DNA from: Candidatus Peregrinibacteria bacterium
GTDB taxonomy: Bacteria > Patescibacteriota > Gracilibacteria > Peribacterales > Peribacteraceae
Assembly (NCBI GenBank): GCA_016186175.1
Contig: JACPMB010000030.1
Location: 1-35,942, forward strand
DNA length: 35,942 nucleotides
Reading direction: 5' to 3'
Shown here: piece by piece, positions 14,732 through 22,849 of the stretch
Layout: each line of letters starts with the position of its first letter
Numbering within the stretch: position 1 is the first letter of the stretch
The notes under the pieces: model-generated
Told to the model about the DNA's origin: nothing
The model's input: only the letters and a program-made list of their open reading frames with translations
Database searches by the model: none
Translations under genes and position numbers: made by a program

Positions 14732-14790
14732 TTCCTCGGTACGCCCCGCACCATTCTGCGGAAAGGCGCGAGGGCTACTCGGAATGACAG
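14732..14790 (+). repeat. Dispersed hairpin repeat, TCGATACG...CTACTCGG family, copy 4
   Basis: TTCCTCGGTACG is followed by a GC-rich variable core (CCCCGCACC...GGCGCGAGGG) and CTACTCGGAATGACAG. This copy is outside the rRNA operon, which shows the family is genome-dispersed and not part of the intron ribozyme. Confidence 0.72.
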
Positions 14791-14816
14791 AGGGCCGTCT
14801 TGTGTTCAAGTCTGGT

Positions 14817-14863
14817 GTTCCATCGATACGAAATTTGCTCCGCAAATTTCTACTCGGGATGAC
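14817..14863 (+). repeat. Dispersed hairpin repeat, TCGATACG...CTACTCGGG family, copy 5
   Basis: CCATCGATACG is followed by the perfect hairpin AAATTTG-CTC-CGCAAATTT and CTACTCGGGATGAC. Confidence 0.75.
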
Positions 14864-14914
14864 AACTATCCAGGCTAGAAGAACCTCCAGGATCTTAAGT
14901 TCACAAGCTCTTCC

Positions 14915-14953
14915 TCTCATCCTTCGTGGCCCTTCGGGGCGCCTCAGGATGAC
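14915..14953 (+). repeat. Hairpin repeat TCATCCTTCGTGGCC...GCGCCTCAGGATGA
   Basis: The ends TCATCC and GGATGA pair, with an inner GGCCCTTCGGGGC stem. It resembles small dispersed palindromic repeats of other genomes. It lies just upstream of rplC. Confidence 0.6.
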
Positions 14954-14997
14954 CACTGTATGTCCGGCCTTATCGCTAAAAAAATGACAACTCTTTT

Positions 14998-15612
14998 ATG
15001 TCTGGATTGATTGCTACCAAAATCGGCATGTCACGCATCTTTCGGGAGAGCGGGGAGGCGGTTGCCGTGACTTTTCTACAGGCCGAGCCGAATACAGTGG
15101 TGCGGACAAAGACGAAAGAGAAGGACGGCTACAATGCAGTGGTTCTGGGCGTCGGCGCGAAACCGTGGAAGAGCCGAAAGGGGAAAGAGAATGTCCGGTA
15201 CGCCGCGCAAAAGGAATGGAAAGTTGATTCGCTCGAGGGGATGGAACCGGGGAGAAAAATCACCGTGGAGATATTCGTCCCCGAAAGCCTCGTTTGCATT
15301 CAGGGCGTCTCCAAAGGAAAGGGCTTCCAGGGAGTAATGAAGAGGTGGCACTTCGGCGGCGGCCCCGGCAGCCACGGATCGCACTTCAAGCGCGAGCCGG
15401 GCTCCGTCGGCATGCGCACGCAGCCGGGCCGCATCCTCCCCGGTCATCACATGGCCGGTCACATGGGCAGTGACAGCGTAACGCTCCACCGCCGTCCGGT
15501 AGTTACGGTGGATGCGGAAAAAGGGATAGTCGGCGTGAAAGGGCCGGTGCCCGGGCCGAACGGGGGGCGGGTGTACATTACTGTTGAGCCTTCCACTGAT
15601 AAGAAGTCCTAG
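14998..15612 (+). CDS. rplC: 50S ribosomal protein L3 (uL3)
   Basis: This 204-residue 23S-binding assembly initiator contacts the peptidyl-transferase region. The start GLIATKIGMSRIF, the central loop FQGVMKRWHFGGGPGSHGS and HMAGHMGSDSVT are diagnostic. The usual GQ(S/T)NP-type variation near the loop tip is replaced by GRILPGHHMAGHMG. It is the first gene of the large ribosomal-protein operon; S10 is missing upstream. The ATG is preceded by a CTCTTTT tract and no Shine-Dalgarno site. Confidence 0.97.
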   Translation: MSGLIATKIGMSRIFRESGEAVAVTFLQAEPNTVVRTKTKEKDGYNAVVLGVGAKPWKSRKGKENVRYAAQKEWKVDSLEGMEPGRKITVEIFVPESLVCIQGVSKGKGFQGVMKRWHFGGGPGSHGSHFKREPGSVGMRTQPGRILPGHHMAGHMGSDSVTLHRRPVVTVDAEKGIVGVKGPVPGPNGGRVYITVEPSTDKKS

Positions 15613-15676
15613 TTTTTACCCTCACCCCTCCGCCCCTCTCACGCTTCGCAGGAGAGGGCGGACTGCCTTCCCTCTT

Positions 15677-16303
15677 ATGAAGATTGACGTCTACTCAGCC
15701 ACAGGCACCAAGACAACCACGCGAGATCTACCGTCGGGGCTCTTCGATGTTCGCATCAACATGGACCTGATGCACCAGGCGGTCACGATGCAGCAAAGCA
15801 ACCGCCGCATGCCGGTCGCGCATGCAAAAAAACGCAGCGAGGTCCGTGGTTCAACGAAGAAGGTCTACGCACAAAAGCACACCGGCCGGGCGCGCCGTGG
15901 TTCGCTACGCTCACCACTCCTGCGCGGAGGCGGCAAGGCGTTCGGCCCGAAGAAGGACAGGAATTTCACGAAATCCATGCCGAAAGCCATGAGGCACGCC
16001 GCGCTCAGGAGTTGCCTTTCGGCGCAGGCGAAGAACGGCGCGATACTGGGACTTGAGAGCTATCCGGAAACGATCAAAACGAAAGCGTTCCATGAACTGC
16101 TCACCAAACTTCCGGTTCAAATCGGACGCCGCCTGCTGTTCGTGGTTCCGGAAAAGCATGATGCCATGCTGATGTCGTCCAGAAATATTCCCAGAATCAG
16201 GATTTTGCGCGCGGCGTATCTGAACCCCGAAGACGTGCTGCTTGCGAAATCCATCGTATTCGTAGGGGATTCGATTGAGCGCGCCGAGAAAGTTTTTGCA
16301 TAG
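15677..16303 (+). CDS. rplD: 50S ribosomal protein L4 (uL4)
   Basis: This 208-residue protein binds domain I of 23S and lines the exit tunnel. Family marks are the KKRSEVRGSTKKVYAQKHTG-like basic loop with GRARRGS, then FGPKKDRNFTKSMPKAMRHAALRS. The ORF is open from 15584, but the family N-terminus (MKIDVYSATG) sits at ATG 15677, so that start is chosen. The 64-bp gap after rplC contains a pyrimidine-rich hairpin with CTCTCACGCTTCGCAGGAGAG, one of the intercistronic repeats of this operon. CCCTCTT precedes the ATG. Confidence 0.95.
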   Translation: MKIDVYSATGTKTTTRDLPSGLFDVRINMDLMHQAVTMQQSNRRMPVAHAKKRSEVRGSTKKVYAQKHTGRARRGSLRSPLLRGGGKAFGPKKDRNFTKSMPKAMRHAALRSCLSAQAKNGAILGLESYPETIKTKAFHELLTKLPVQIGRRLLFVVPEKHDAMLMSSRNIPRIRILRAAYLNPEDVLLAKSIVFVGDSIERAEKVFA

Positions 16304-16363
16304 TTTCTTATTTCTCACCCAAGCGTCTCTTTTTCTGCCATCACTCCCTCATCCCTCATTCAC

Positions 16364-16675
16364 ATGAATCTCTCCTGCGTAATCATCGCCCCCATTGTCA
16401 CCGAGAAGGCCGAACGCCTGAAAGCCAGTGACGTGCGAACCTACACGCTTCGCGTGGATCCGCGCGCGACGAAAGTGGACGTAATAAACTCGCTCAAGAT
16501 GTTTTACGGCGTTGACGTCTCCGCCGTCCGCATTATCAAGACGCAGGCCAAGAAGCGCGATCTTGGCGCCGGGAAGACGATGGAAAAGCGGCATGCATGC
16601 AAAAAGGCGATGGTGACGCTGAAGCCGAAAAGCAAGGCACTGGATATTTCTGACTTTCAAGTGATCTCCGCCTAG
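16364..16675 (+). CDS. rplW: 50S ribosomal protein L23 (uL23)
   Basis: This 103-residue protein sits at the tunnel exit and docks trigger factor and SRP. The sequence follows the family: APIVTEKAERL, YTLRVDPRATKVDV, FYGVDVSAVRII, and a basic loop before KKAMVTLKP. Length is normal. It lies 60 bp after rplD. There is no Shine-Dalgarno site; the leader is CCTCATCCCTCATTCAC. Confidence 0.95.
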   Translation: MNLSCVIIAPIVTEKAERLKASDVRTYTLRVDPRATKVDVINSLKMFYGVDVSAVRIIKTQAKKRDLGAGKTMEKRHACKKAMVTLKPKSKALDISDFQVISA

Positions 16676-16705
16676 ACTCTCACTCCCAGTCCCTCCTCCG
16701 CTTGC

Positions 16706-16742
16706 CTGCCCTGAGTGTATCGAATGGGCGGGAGATGGGAGT
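16706..16742 (+). repeat. Intercistronic repeat between rplW and rplB, orientation 1
   Basis: The segment CTTGCCTGCCCTGAGT-x-TATCGAATGGGCGGGAGATGG is the near-exact reverse complement of the sequence at about 20868-20907 between rplN and rplX. Flanking ACTCCCA...TGGGAGT arms make it a hairpin. Confidence 0.8.
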
Positions 16743-16761
16743 GCCTACCCCCCTCAATGTA

Positions 16762-17607
16762 ATGCCACTCAAGAAGCCAAAGCCGACAACACCGGGTAGG
16801 CGACAAATGACGATCGCGGACTTCTCGTGGCTCACGAAGAAAGAGCCCGAGAAAACCCTCGTCTACGGCAAGCAGCGTTCCTCGGGACGGGATAATAAGG
16901 GGCGAGTATCTTCCAGATTCCGGGGCGGCGGGCATAAGCGGCTATACCGGATCATTGACTTTAAACAGACGACGAAGTTCGGGATCCCCGCCCGCGTCGC
17001 AGCGCTGGAATACGATCCGAACCGGTCGGCGCGCATCGCGCTGCTTCACTACTCCGACGGCGAGAAAAAATACATCCTCGCGGCGGAGGGGCTTAAGATC
17101 GGCGATCATGTCGTCTCGGGGCCGCGCACGAAAGTCAAGCTCGGAAATCGCATGCAACTGCAGCATATTCCGGTCGGTTATCGCGTTTTCAACATTGAGA
17201 TGCAGATGGGACGCGGAGGACAAATCGTCCGTTCGGCCGGATCAGCTGCCACGTTCGTCGGCATTGACGATCCGTATGCGATCATCCAGCTGCCGAGCGG
17301 CGAGACGCGCAAAGTGCGAAAAGAATGCTTCGCGACGATCGGCGCAGTCAGCAACGCCGAACATAACCTGATCACAATAGGCAAGGCAGGCCGGATGCGC
17401 TGGATGGGACGCAAGCCGCATGTGCTGGGCAAGTCAATGAACGCAGTGGACCACCCGCACGGTGGAGGAGAAGGCCACGCGTCCATCGGCCTCGTAGCGC
17501 CAAAGACGCCGTGGGGCAAGAAAGCGTTCGGCGTGAAGACGCGATCTCGCAGAAAATCCACTATGCTTATCATCCGCAGACGCTTGCATAAGAAGAAGCG
17601 GAGGTAA
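16762..17607 (+). CDS. rplB: 50S ribosomal protein L2 (uL2)
   Basis: This 281-residue protein is needed for subunit joining and the peptidyl-transferase core. It has the OB-fold part (SSGRDNKGRVSSRFRGGGHKR, broken here for length, about 42-61) and the SH3-like part with MNAVDHPHGGGEG carrying the conserved histidine. The C-terminus is basic (RRRLHKKKRR). ATG 16762 gives the family N-terminus (MPLKKPKPTTPGRRQ). The frame is open to 16702, but those codons are part of the intercistronic repeat. Confidence 0.96.
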   Translation: MPLKKPKPTTPGRRQMTIADFSWLTKKEPEKTLVYGKQRSSGRDNKGRVSSRFRGGGHKRLYRIIDFKQTTKFGIPARVAALEYDPNRSARIALLHYSDGEKKYILAAEGLKIGDHVVSGPRTKVKLGNRMQLQHIPVGYRVFNIEMQMGRGGQIVRSAGSAATFVGIDDPYAIIQLPSGETRKVRKECFATIGAVSNAEHNLITIGKAGRMRWMGRKPHVLGKSMNAVDHPHGGGEGHASIGLVAPKTPWGKKAFGVKTRSRRKSTMLIIRRRLHKKKRR

Positions 17608-17714
17608 ACCCCCTCCCCTAACCCCTCCCCCGCCTTCGCTACGCTCAGTCGGGAGATGGGGACTGCTCCTCTCGTTCACTACTCGCCAGCCAAGATCACT
17701 TCTTCCTCCAACTA

Positions 17715-18056
17715 ATGTCTCGCTCGCTCAAAAAAGGCCCGTACGTTGATCCGGCTCTCCTGCAGAAAGTCATGAAAATGATCGAGAAGCAGGAAAAAAA
17801 GATTGTCAAAACATGGGCGCGCGACTGCGACATCCCGCCCGAATTCGTGGGATTCACATTCGCCGTCCACAACGGCAAAGACTTTGTTCCGGTGTACATA
17901 ACCGAGCAGATGGTCGGTCACAAATTGGGTGAGTTCTCCTGGACGACGAAGTTCAAGGGGCACGGCGGCAAAGCGGCCACGACGGTCGCTCCGGCAGCTG
18001 CCGGAGCCGCGCCCGGCGCCACAGGTTCCGCTGCTGCTCCGGCTCCGTCGAAATGA
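17715..18056 (+). CDS. rpsS: 30S ribosomal protein S19 (uS19)
   Basis: This 113-residue protein of the 30S head contacts S13. The family core is [41 protein letters not shown] and [18 protein letters not shown]. After the core there is an unusual Ala/Pro/Gly tail (about residues 88-113, [20 protein letters not shown]). The stop overlaps the rplV ATG (ATGA). The preceding gap contains another CTCCC/GGGAG hairpin. Confidence 0.96.
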   Translation: MSRSLKKGPYVDPALLQKVMKMIEKQEKKIVKTWARDCDIPPEFVGFTFAVHNGKDFVPVYITEQMVGHKLGEFSWTTKFKGHGGKAATTVAPAAAGAAPGATGSAAAPAPSK

Positions 18057-18574
18057 CCATCCCCTACGATTTATCATCTATGAAAGCATATCTTCACTCC
18101 GCGCGCATCGCCCCAAAAAAGGCCAATCTCATCGCAAAGATGGTCCGTGGGATGAGCGTGCCTGATGCAATTGAATCGCTGCGAAAAACTCATAAAAAGG
18201 CCGCACGCATGATGGAACTGCTGCTGCGATCCGCCGTCGCCAACGCATCGCATAACGACAAACAGGACGCGCAGATGATGGTTATTCAGTCCGTTGTTGT
18301 AAATCAGGGGCAGGCGTATCGCAGGGGAATGCCGATGGCACGTGGACGCACGCGCCCGTACAGGAAATTCCTGTCGCATGTCAGTTTGGAACTAGGTTTT
18401 CCCGATGATCGTGGGCAACCAAAGCAATCAGCGGAATCGAAAAAAGCGACAAAAGAGCCGGGCAATGCTTCACAAAGATCGGCACATGCTGTAAAAACAG
18501 CGGGTTCTGCCAAGGCGAGAAAGGGAAAAGCAGCGCAATCCGCCGATTCTTCTTCGTCATCTCAACCCTCTTAA
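18053..18574 (+). CDS. rplV: 50S ribosomal protein L22 (uL22)
   Basis: This 173-residue protein, with its loop in the exit tunnel, has the core [36 protein letters not shown] and [15 protein letters not shown]. The loop is close to the family form. A 50-residue Ser/Lys/Ala low-complexity tail (from about 122) exceeds the usual 110-120 residue length. The ATG overlaps the rpsS stop as ATGA, which supports this start; ATG 18080 is an alternative that gives [12 protein letters not shown]. Confidence 0.95.
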   Translation: MTIPYDLSSMKAYLHSARIAPKKANLIAKMVRGMSVPDAIESLRKTHKKAARMMELLLRSAVANASHNDKQDAQMMVIQSVVVNQGQAYRRGMPMARGRTRPYRKFLSHVSLELGFPDDRGQPKQSAESKKATKEPGNASQRSAHAVKTAGSAKARKGKAAQSADSSSSSQPS

Positions 18575-18586
18575 CATTCTTTTTCA

Positions 18587-19255
18587 ATGGGCCAGAAAGT
18601 CAACCCCAACGGCTTCAGAATCGGCATAACTCATACGTGGCCTAGCACGTGGTTCGCGAAGGGCAGAAAATTCAGCGATCTTCTCATTCAGGACGTGCAG
18701 ATCAAGCGTTACATACGAAAACGTGTAAAGGAATCCGGCATAAGTATGATCGCTATAGATCGTGGCAAGAAAGTGACGGTCACCATCGTCACCAGCAAGC
18801 CTGGCGTGCTGATCGGCAAGCAGGGAACCGCCATCGAAGAGATGCGAAAGGACCTTGAAAAGCGATTCAGCGGATCGTTTCTGGTCGAAATTCAGGAGCT
18901 TCGCAATCCAGACGCAGACGCCGAAGTTATCGCAGAGACGATCCAAGGACAGATAGAACGCAGAATGCCGTATCGCCGCGCGGTAAAAATGGCCATCGAG
19001 AAAGCGACGCAGGCCGGAGCCGAGGGCATAAAAATCACGGTGTCCGGCCGCCTTAACGGCGCAGAGATCGCGCGCGATGATCTCTTTAAAGAGGGGAATG
19101 TTCCTTTGCAAACGCTCCGCGCGAATATCCAGCATGCGCACCGCCATGCCGTCACCAAGTTCGGCACAATCGGCGTTCAGGTCTGGGTGTACAAGGGAAT
19201 GGTGTTCAAGAAGATTCAACAGGTTCAGTCTGCCTCATTACAATCTGCCGCCTAA
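18587..19255 (+). CDS. rpsC: 30S ribosomal protein S3 (uS3)
   Basis: This 222-residue protein of the mRNA entry site starts MGQKVNPNGFRIGITHTW. It has a KH domain with KPGVLIGKQGTAIEEM and a C-terminal domain with AETIQGQIERRMPYRRAVK and GAEGIKITVSGRLNGAEIAR. Length is normal for bacteria. It lies 12 bp after rplV, with TTCTTTTTCA before the ATG. Confidence 0.97.
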   Translation: MGQKVNPNGFRIGITHTWPSTWFAKGRKFSDLLIQDVQIKRYIRKRVKESGISMIAIDRGKKVTVTIVTSKPGVLIGKQGTAIEEMRKDLEKRFSGSFLVEIQELRNPDADAEVIAETIQGQIERRMPYRRAVKMAIEKATQAGAEGIKITVSGRLNGAEIARDDLFKEGNVPLQTLRANIQHAHRHAVTKFGTIGVQVWVYKGMVFKKIQQVQSASLQSAA

Positions 19256-19354
19256 ACCTCAACTCCCAGCCCCTCCCCCACGCCTCGTCCCGAGCGAAGC
19301 CGAAGGACTCGATGAGGGAGAGGGGAGTCTCTCCTCCCACTTGCAATCTCTTCC

Positions 19355-19774
19355 ATGTTGGAACCCAAAAAATTAAAGCATCGCAAGCATCATCGCCGCC
19401 GTGGCGCGTTTTACGGCAAGGCGACTCGCGGCGCACAACTCGCGTTTGGAAGCATCGGACTCAAGGCTCAGGGAGGCGGCGAGCTCACTGCGCGGCAGAT
19501 CGAAGCTGCCCGCAGGGCGCTGACACACAAAGCGCAACGCGGAGGGAAAATCTGGATACGCGTGTTCCCGCATACGCCTGTAACACGCAAGGCGGCGGAA
19601 GTGCCGATGGGCGCCGGCAAGGGCTCGGTGGAGTACTATGCTCTCGCGGTCAAGCCGGGAACGATGCTTTTTGAAATGGACGGCCTATCCGAAGAGATTG
19701 CGCGAGAAGCCTTGCGATTGGCGGCGCATAAACTCCCATTCAGAACGAAGATCGTTGTGCGGTTACGGTCGTAA
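19355..19774 (+). CDS. rplP: 50S ribosomal protein L16 (uL16)
   Basis: This 139-residue protein positions A-site tRNA. It starts [17 protein letters not shown] and has [17 protein letters not shown]-like sequence (here [19 protein letters not shown]), then [17 protein letters not shown]-like and [15 protein letters not shown]. The 100-bp gap after rpsC holds a pyrimidine-rich hairpin (CTCCC...GGGGAG). TCTCTTCC precedes the ATG. Confidence 0.96.
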   Translation: MLEPKKLKHRKHHRRRGAFYGKATRGAQLAFGSIGLKAQGGGELTARQIEAARRALTHKAQRGGKIWIRVFPHTPVTRKAAEVPMGAGKGSVEYYALAVKPGTMLFEMDGLSEEIAREALRLAAHKLPFRTKIVVRLRS

Positions 19775-19829
19775 TCTTATTACGTATGCGGCGTGCCGCA
19801 TCCATGCAGCCGAATTTATTTTCCCATCC

Positions 19830-20090
19830 ATGACGGCAACCACCACCATCACAGAGTTACGCGCCATGCCGATTTCGGATCTGCGCAAAGAACTGCGCAT
19901 TCATCAGACGCATGTCCGCAAGATGCGATTGCAGATCACGATGAATACCGAGAAGGATACAGGTCGGTATAGGCGGGAGAAGAAGCAGATTGCGAGAATG
20001 ATGATGGTCCTTGGCGAAAAGACGGATTTGAAGAAGGAGCCAAAAACAGCTACAGTCTCCGTCCGCAAAAAGGCCATGCGTTCTTCTTGA
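19830..20090 (+). CDS. rpmC: 50S ribosomal protein L29 (uL29)
   Basis: This 86-residue helical-hairpin protein near the tunnel exit carries TITELRAMPISDLRKELR, a family N-terminus, and a second helix with GRYRREKKQIARMMMVL. The frame is open from 19638, but that overlaps rplP, so ATG 19830 is chosen. A C-terminal tail (KTDLKKEPKTATVSVRKKAM) is longer than usual. Confidence 0.88.
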   Translation: MTATTTITELRAMPISDLRKELRIHQTHVRKMRLQITMNTEKDTGRYRREKKQIARMMMVLGEKTDLKKEPKTATVSVRKKAMRSS

Positions 20091-20098
20091 TTTTTCTT

Positions 20099-20455
20099 AT
20101 GCGCACCAAAGTAGGAACAATCACCGCAGCCAAGATGACCGACACCGTCACTGTGACTGTGCATCGCTCCGTGTTCCATCCGCTCTACCGCAAGCGGTAC
20201 CGCGTGAGCAAAAAGTTCCTCGCGGACACCAAAGGCATGACAGACTTGGGTATCGGTGACACCGTCGAGATCACCGAATGTCGCCCGATTAGCAAGCGCA
20301 AGTTCTTCAAGATCACGCATGTTGTTAAACGCGTCCCAAGAGTAAGTGATTTGGCTGAGGAGGGTGCGATTGAGAGGGTTATGAGAAAGCGACATAACAA
20401 AGATGCCAATGACGCCGAAGGCGCCAAGAGCACTTCTTCCGACGTACGATCATGA
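20099..20455 (+). CDS. rpsQ: 30S ribosomal protein S17 (uS17)
   Basis: This 118-residue OB-fold protein is a primary 16S binder. It has the marks [32 protein letters not shown] and [20 protein letters not shown] roughly 35-residue charged tail is extra compared with the usual 80-90 residues. ATG 20099 is preceded by GATTTTTCTT; an in-frame TTG at 20087 overlaps the rpmC stop. Its own stop overlaps the rplN ATG. Confidence 0.94.
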   Translation: MRTKVGTITAAKMTDTVTVTVHRSVFHPLYRKRYRVSKKFLADTKGMTDLGIGDTVEITECRPISKRKFFKITHVVKRVPRVSDLAEEGAIERVMRKRHNKDANDAEGAKSTSSDVRS

Positions 20456-20820
20456 TTCAACCCCAGTCCATGTTGACAGTGGCAGATAACACGGGTGGGA
20501 AAACGGCCATGTGCATCCGTGTGCTTGGCGACAGCAACAGGCGCTATGCGCGCATAGGCGATGTAATAATCGTGGTCATCAAGGATGCCGAGCCCCGAGG
20601 CACTGTTCGAAAAAAGACCATTGAGACCGCGGTTGTTGTGAGAACCCGGCAAATGACGCGTCGCAAGGACGGCAGCGGCGTGCGTTTTGACGACAATGCC
20701 TGCGTAATAATCCAAAAAGACGGCATGCCAAAGGGAACGCGCGTATTCGGGCCAGTGGCGCGCGAACTGCGCGCCAGGGGATACCAGAAGATTATTTCCC
20801 AGGCGCCGGATGTCCTATAA
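20452..20820 (+). CDS. rplN: 50S ribosomal protein L14 (uL14)
   Basis: This 122-residue subunit-interface protein bridges 16S and binds L19. The sequence follows the family: [55 protein letters not shown] and [13 protein letters not shown]. Normal length. It has an ATGA overlap with rpsQ. Confidence 0.97.
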   Translation: MIQPQSMLTVADNTGGKTAMCIRVLGDSNRRYARIGDVIIVVIKDAEPRGTVRKKTIETAVVVRTRQMTRRKDGSGVRFDDNACVIIQKDGMPKGTRVFGPVARELRARGYQKIISQAPDVL

Positions 20821-20867
20821 TTCCTGTTTTTTTAATCACGCTTTTTTCTACTCTCACAATTCCGTCC

Positions 20868-20907
20868 ATCTCCCGCCCATTCGATAAACTCAGGGCAGGC
20901 AAGCGGG
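20868..20907 (-). repeat. Intercistronic repeat between rplN and rplX, opposite orientation
   Basis: CATCTCCCGCCCATTCGATA-x-ACTCAGGGCAGGCAAG is the reverse complement of the repeat at 16706-16742, with one or two differences over about 40 bp. The same element has thus landed twice in one operon in opposite directions. Confidence 0.8.
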
Positions 20908-20933
20908 GGGAGGGGGAAATTGTTCCACTCATT

Positions 20934-21482
20934 ATGAAGCTTCACACAGGCGACACAGTCCTGGTAATCAGCGGCAAAGATAAGGGCAAGACCGGCTCGA
21001 TTCTCCGCGTTTTGGAAACCGAGAACCGCGTGATAATCGGCGGCGTCAACATGCGTACGCGCCACGTGAAAAAAACCCACCAGCAGGCTGGCCGTATTTT
21101 GAAATACGAAGCGTCGCTCTCCGCGAGCAACGTCATGATTCTCGATCCAAAAACCGGCAAGCCGTCGCGCATCGGATACAAGTTCGACGACAAGGGGAGG
21201 AAAATACGCGTCAGCAAAATTAGCGGCGATGAGGTGAAGGCGGTGAAACCGAAGAAGGAAGTCAGGAAAAAGGCGGATGAAACGCAGAAAGAAATAAAAG
21301 AAATCAAGGAAGCCAAAGACACCACAGCCATCGGCAAAAAACAGCCGTTCTGGAAACGCATCGGGTTCGGCGCGCAGGCGGCTGAGGAGCAGGTCGAGGT
21401 GAAAGAGGCATCGCACATGCAGCAGGACCACACCATTCCAAGCCAGCAGCTTCATTCCCGCAGTGCGGGAAGAGGTTCATAA
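20934..21482 (+). CDS. rplX: 50S ribosomal protein L24 (uL24) with C-terminal extension
   Basis: This 182-residue protein has a KOW-domain core (MKLHTGDTVLVISGKDKGKT, VIIGGVNMRTRHVKKTHQQ, GRILKYEASLSASNVMIL) that ends near residue 105 like normal L24. About 75 extra residues follow: a Lys/Glu-rich helix (VRKKADETQKEIKEIKEAKD), a WKRIGFGAQAAEE stretch and a polar tail. L24 initiates 50S assembly. The extension may be a lineage feature. The preceding gap holds the reversed repeat. Confidence 0.94.
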   Translation: MKLHTGDTVLVISGKDKGKTGSILRVLETENRVIIGGVNMRTRHVKKTHQQAGRILKYEASLSASNVMILDPKTGKPSRIGYKFDDKGRKIRVSKISGDEVKAVKPKKEVRKKADETQKEIKEIKEAKDTTAIGKKQPFWKRIGFGAQAAEEQVEVKEASHMQQDHTIPSQQLHSRSAGRGS

Positions 21483-21543
21483 CCTTCATTTCTGCGCCCT
21501 TCCCACGCTTGCGAGAGAAGGGGGATAACTCCAATCACTCTCC

Positions 21544-22179
21544 ATGACTAAGTACGATTCATTGCATGACAGGCTGCGAGGTCCCATCGTCACAGCGCTT
21601 AAGCAGGAACTGGGGATCAAGAATATCCACGCTCTGCCGCGCATAGAGAAGGTGGTTGTGAATGTTGGTATCAATAAAACGAAGATGGACAGCAAGGAAA
21701 TGCACGAATTCGTAGCCGACGTGCTCAAGCGCATCACCGGACAGAAGCCGATATTCCGGACAGCGCGAATCGCCATTTCGAATTTCAAGACTCGCAAAGG
21801 ATTGGTGGTCGGCGCAATGGTCACGCTTCGCGGCATGCGCATGGAAGAATTTCTGGATCGACTGATCAGCTGCGCCCTGCCGCGCATACGCGACTTCCGC
21901 GGACTCCCGGCAAGGCTCGACGGGCGCGGCAATTACGCGATTGGGATCAGGGATCACACGATTTTCCCGGAATCTCCCGGAGCCGATGCCGGCAAGATAT
22001 TCGGCATGCAGATCCAGATTACGACCACTGCAGGACGCGACGATCATGGGATGGCGCTCTTGAAGCATATGAAAATGCCCTTCGCTCCCGATCGTCCAAA
22101 ATCCGCTCCAAAAGGTTCGCAGAAGACGGGAAAACCTGTTGATTCACAGCCCAAATCGGGCGATACTCCCGCGTCGTAG
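21544..22179 (+). CDS. rplE: 50S ribosomal protein L5 (uL5)
   Basis: This 211-residue 5S rRNA-binding protein has the diagnostic segments LPRIEKVVVNVGI, LKRITGQKPIFRTARIAISNFK, GAMVTLRGMRMEEFLDRLI and PRIRDFRGLPARLDGRGNY. The C-terminus adds a 30-residue polar tail after the usual end. TCACTCTCC lies before the ATG. The gap upstream holds a short CTTCCC...GAAGGGGG hairpin. Confidence 0.96.
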   Translation: MTKYDSLHDRLRGPIVTALKQELGIKNIHALPRIEKVVVNVGINKTKMDSKEMHEFVADVLKRITGQKPIFRTARIAISNFKTRKGLVVGAMVTLRGMRMEEFLDRLISCALPRIRDFRGLPARLDGRGNYAIGIRDHTIFPESPGADAGKIFGMQIQITTTAGRDDHGMALLKHMKMPFAPDRPKSAPKGSQKTGKPVDSQPKSGDTPAS

Positions 22180-22205
22180 CAAATTCCTTTATTCATCCAT
22201 AAAAC

Positions 22206-22430
22206 ATGGCCCGTCTATCACTGGTCAACAGCCAGCAAGCACGCCTCGGTGAATATCTTAAGGCCAGGCGCGCAGGAAAAAAGCCGGCATTCCCGACGCG
22301 TGTTTATAATCGCTGCAAACTTTGCGGGCGCAGGCACGGGTACATGCGTTTCTTCGGGATTTGCCGCATATGTTTCCGGGAACTGGCATGCAACGGAGAA
22401 ATTCCAGGTGTGACGAAATCTTCGTGGTAA
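22206..22430 (+). CDS. rpsN: 30S ribosomal protein S14 type Z, zinc-binding (uS14)
   Basis: This 74-residue zinc-ribbon S14 has CKLC (C37, C40) and CRIC (C53, C56), which bind one zinc. The family end is [20 protein letters not shown]. The N-terminus ([20 protein letters not shown]) is about 12 residues longer than typical type Z proteins. It sits in the normal L5-S14-S8 order. Confidence 0.96.
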   Translation: MARLSLVNSQQARLGEYLKARRAGKKPAFPTRVYNRCKLCGRRHGYMRFFGICRICFRELACNGEIPGVTKSSW

Positions 22431-22454
22431 GGCTCTCATCTTCCCACTCCTTCT

Positions 22455-22844
22455 ATGTCCGTAGTCAATGACCCCATCGGCGATCTGATTACAAGGATGC
22501 GCAACGCGCAGCACGCGCGCAGACCCGCATGTCGCGCGCCATGGTCGAAAATCAAGCAGGACCTGCTGGAGCTTTTGAAGCGCGAAGGGTGGGTGGCAGA
22601 TGTGGCAGTCATAGGCGAAGCGCCAAAGCAGGATATTGAAGTTACGTTCCATGCCAACAAACCTTCGCTCGAACTGAGGCGCGTTAGCAGGCCCGGACGC
22701 CGCGCGTACGCATCCGCCTCCAGCATCAAACCGGTTCTGCAGGGTTTCGGCATGGCAGTGGTCACCACAAGCAAAGGATTGCTGACCGACAAAGAGGCAA
22801 GATCGCAAAAGGCAGGCGGCGAGGTTCTTTGCACTGTTTCGTAA
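22455..22844 (+). CDS. rpsH: 30S ribosomal protein S8 (uS8)
   Basis: This 129-residue 16S central-domain binder starts NDPIGDLITRMRNAQ. The C-terminal part RVSRPGRRAYASASSIKPVL and GMAVVTTSKGLLTDKEA matches the family. In many bacteria S8 is also the translational repressor of the spc operon, but no obvious S8-site mimic was checked here. The leader CTTCCCACTCCTTCT before the ATG is pyrimidine-rich. Confidence 0.96.
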   Translation: MSVVNDPIGDLITRMRNAQHARRPACRAPWSKIKQDLLELLKREGWVADVAVIGEAPKQDIEVTFHANKPSLELRRVSRPGRRAYASASSIKPVLQGFGMAVVTTSKGLLTDKEARSQKAGGEVLCTVS

Positions 22845-22849
22845 TTCTT

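Larger units (their letters stand above)
14576..14997. other. 422-bp intergenic region with repeats and candidate ribosomal-operon promoter
   Basis: No gene is supported here. A weak hairpin AGCATG...CATGCT lies at about 14594-14623 and may end the upstream cluster. A promoter candidate is at 14663-14691. Two copies of the TCGATACG...CTACTCGGG repeat (14732-14790 and 14817-14863) and a different hairpin (14915-14953) follow. If the promoter is real, rplC has a roughly 300-nt structured leader. The rpsJ (S10) gene that normally precedes rplC is absent. Confidence 0.7.

Noticed and set aside
14576-14997. rpsJ (S10) gene upstream of rplC
   Set aside because: No frame in this interval shows S10 motifs; the region consists of repeats and a promoter candidate.
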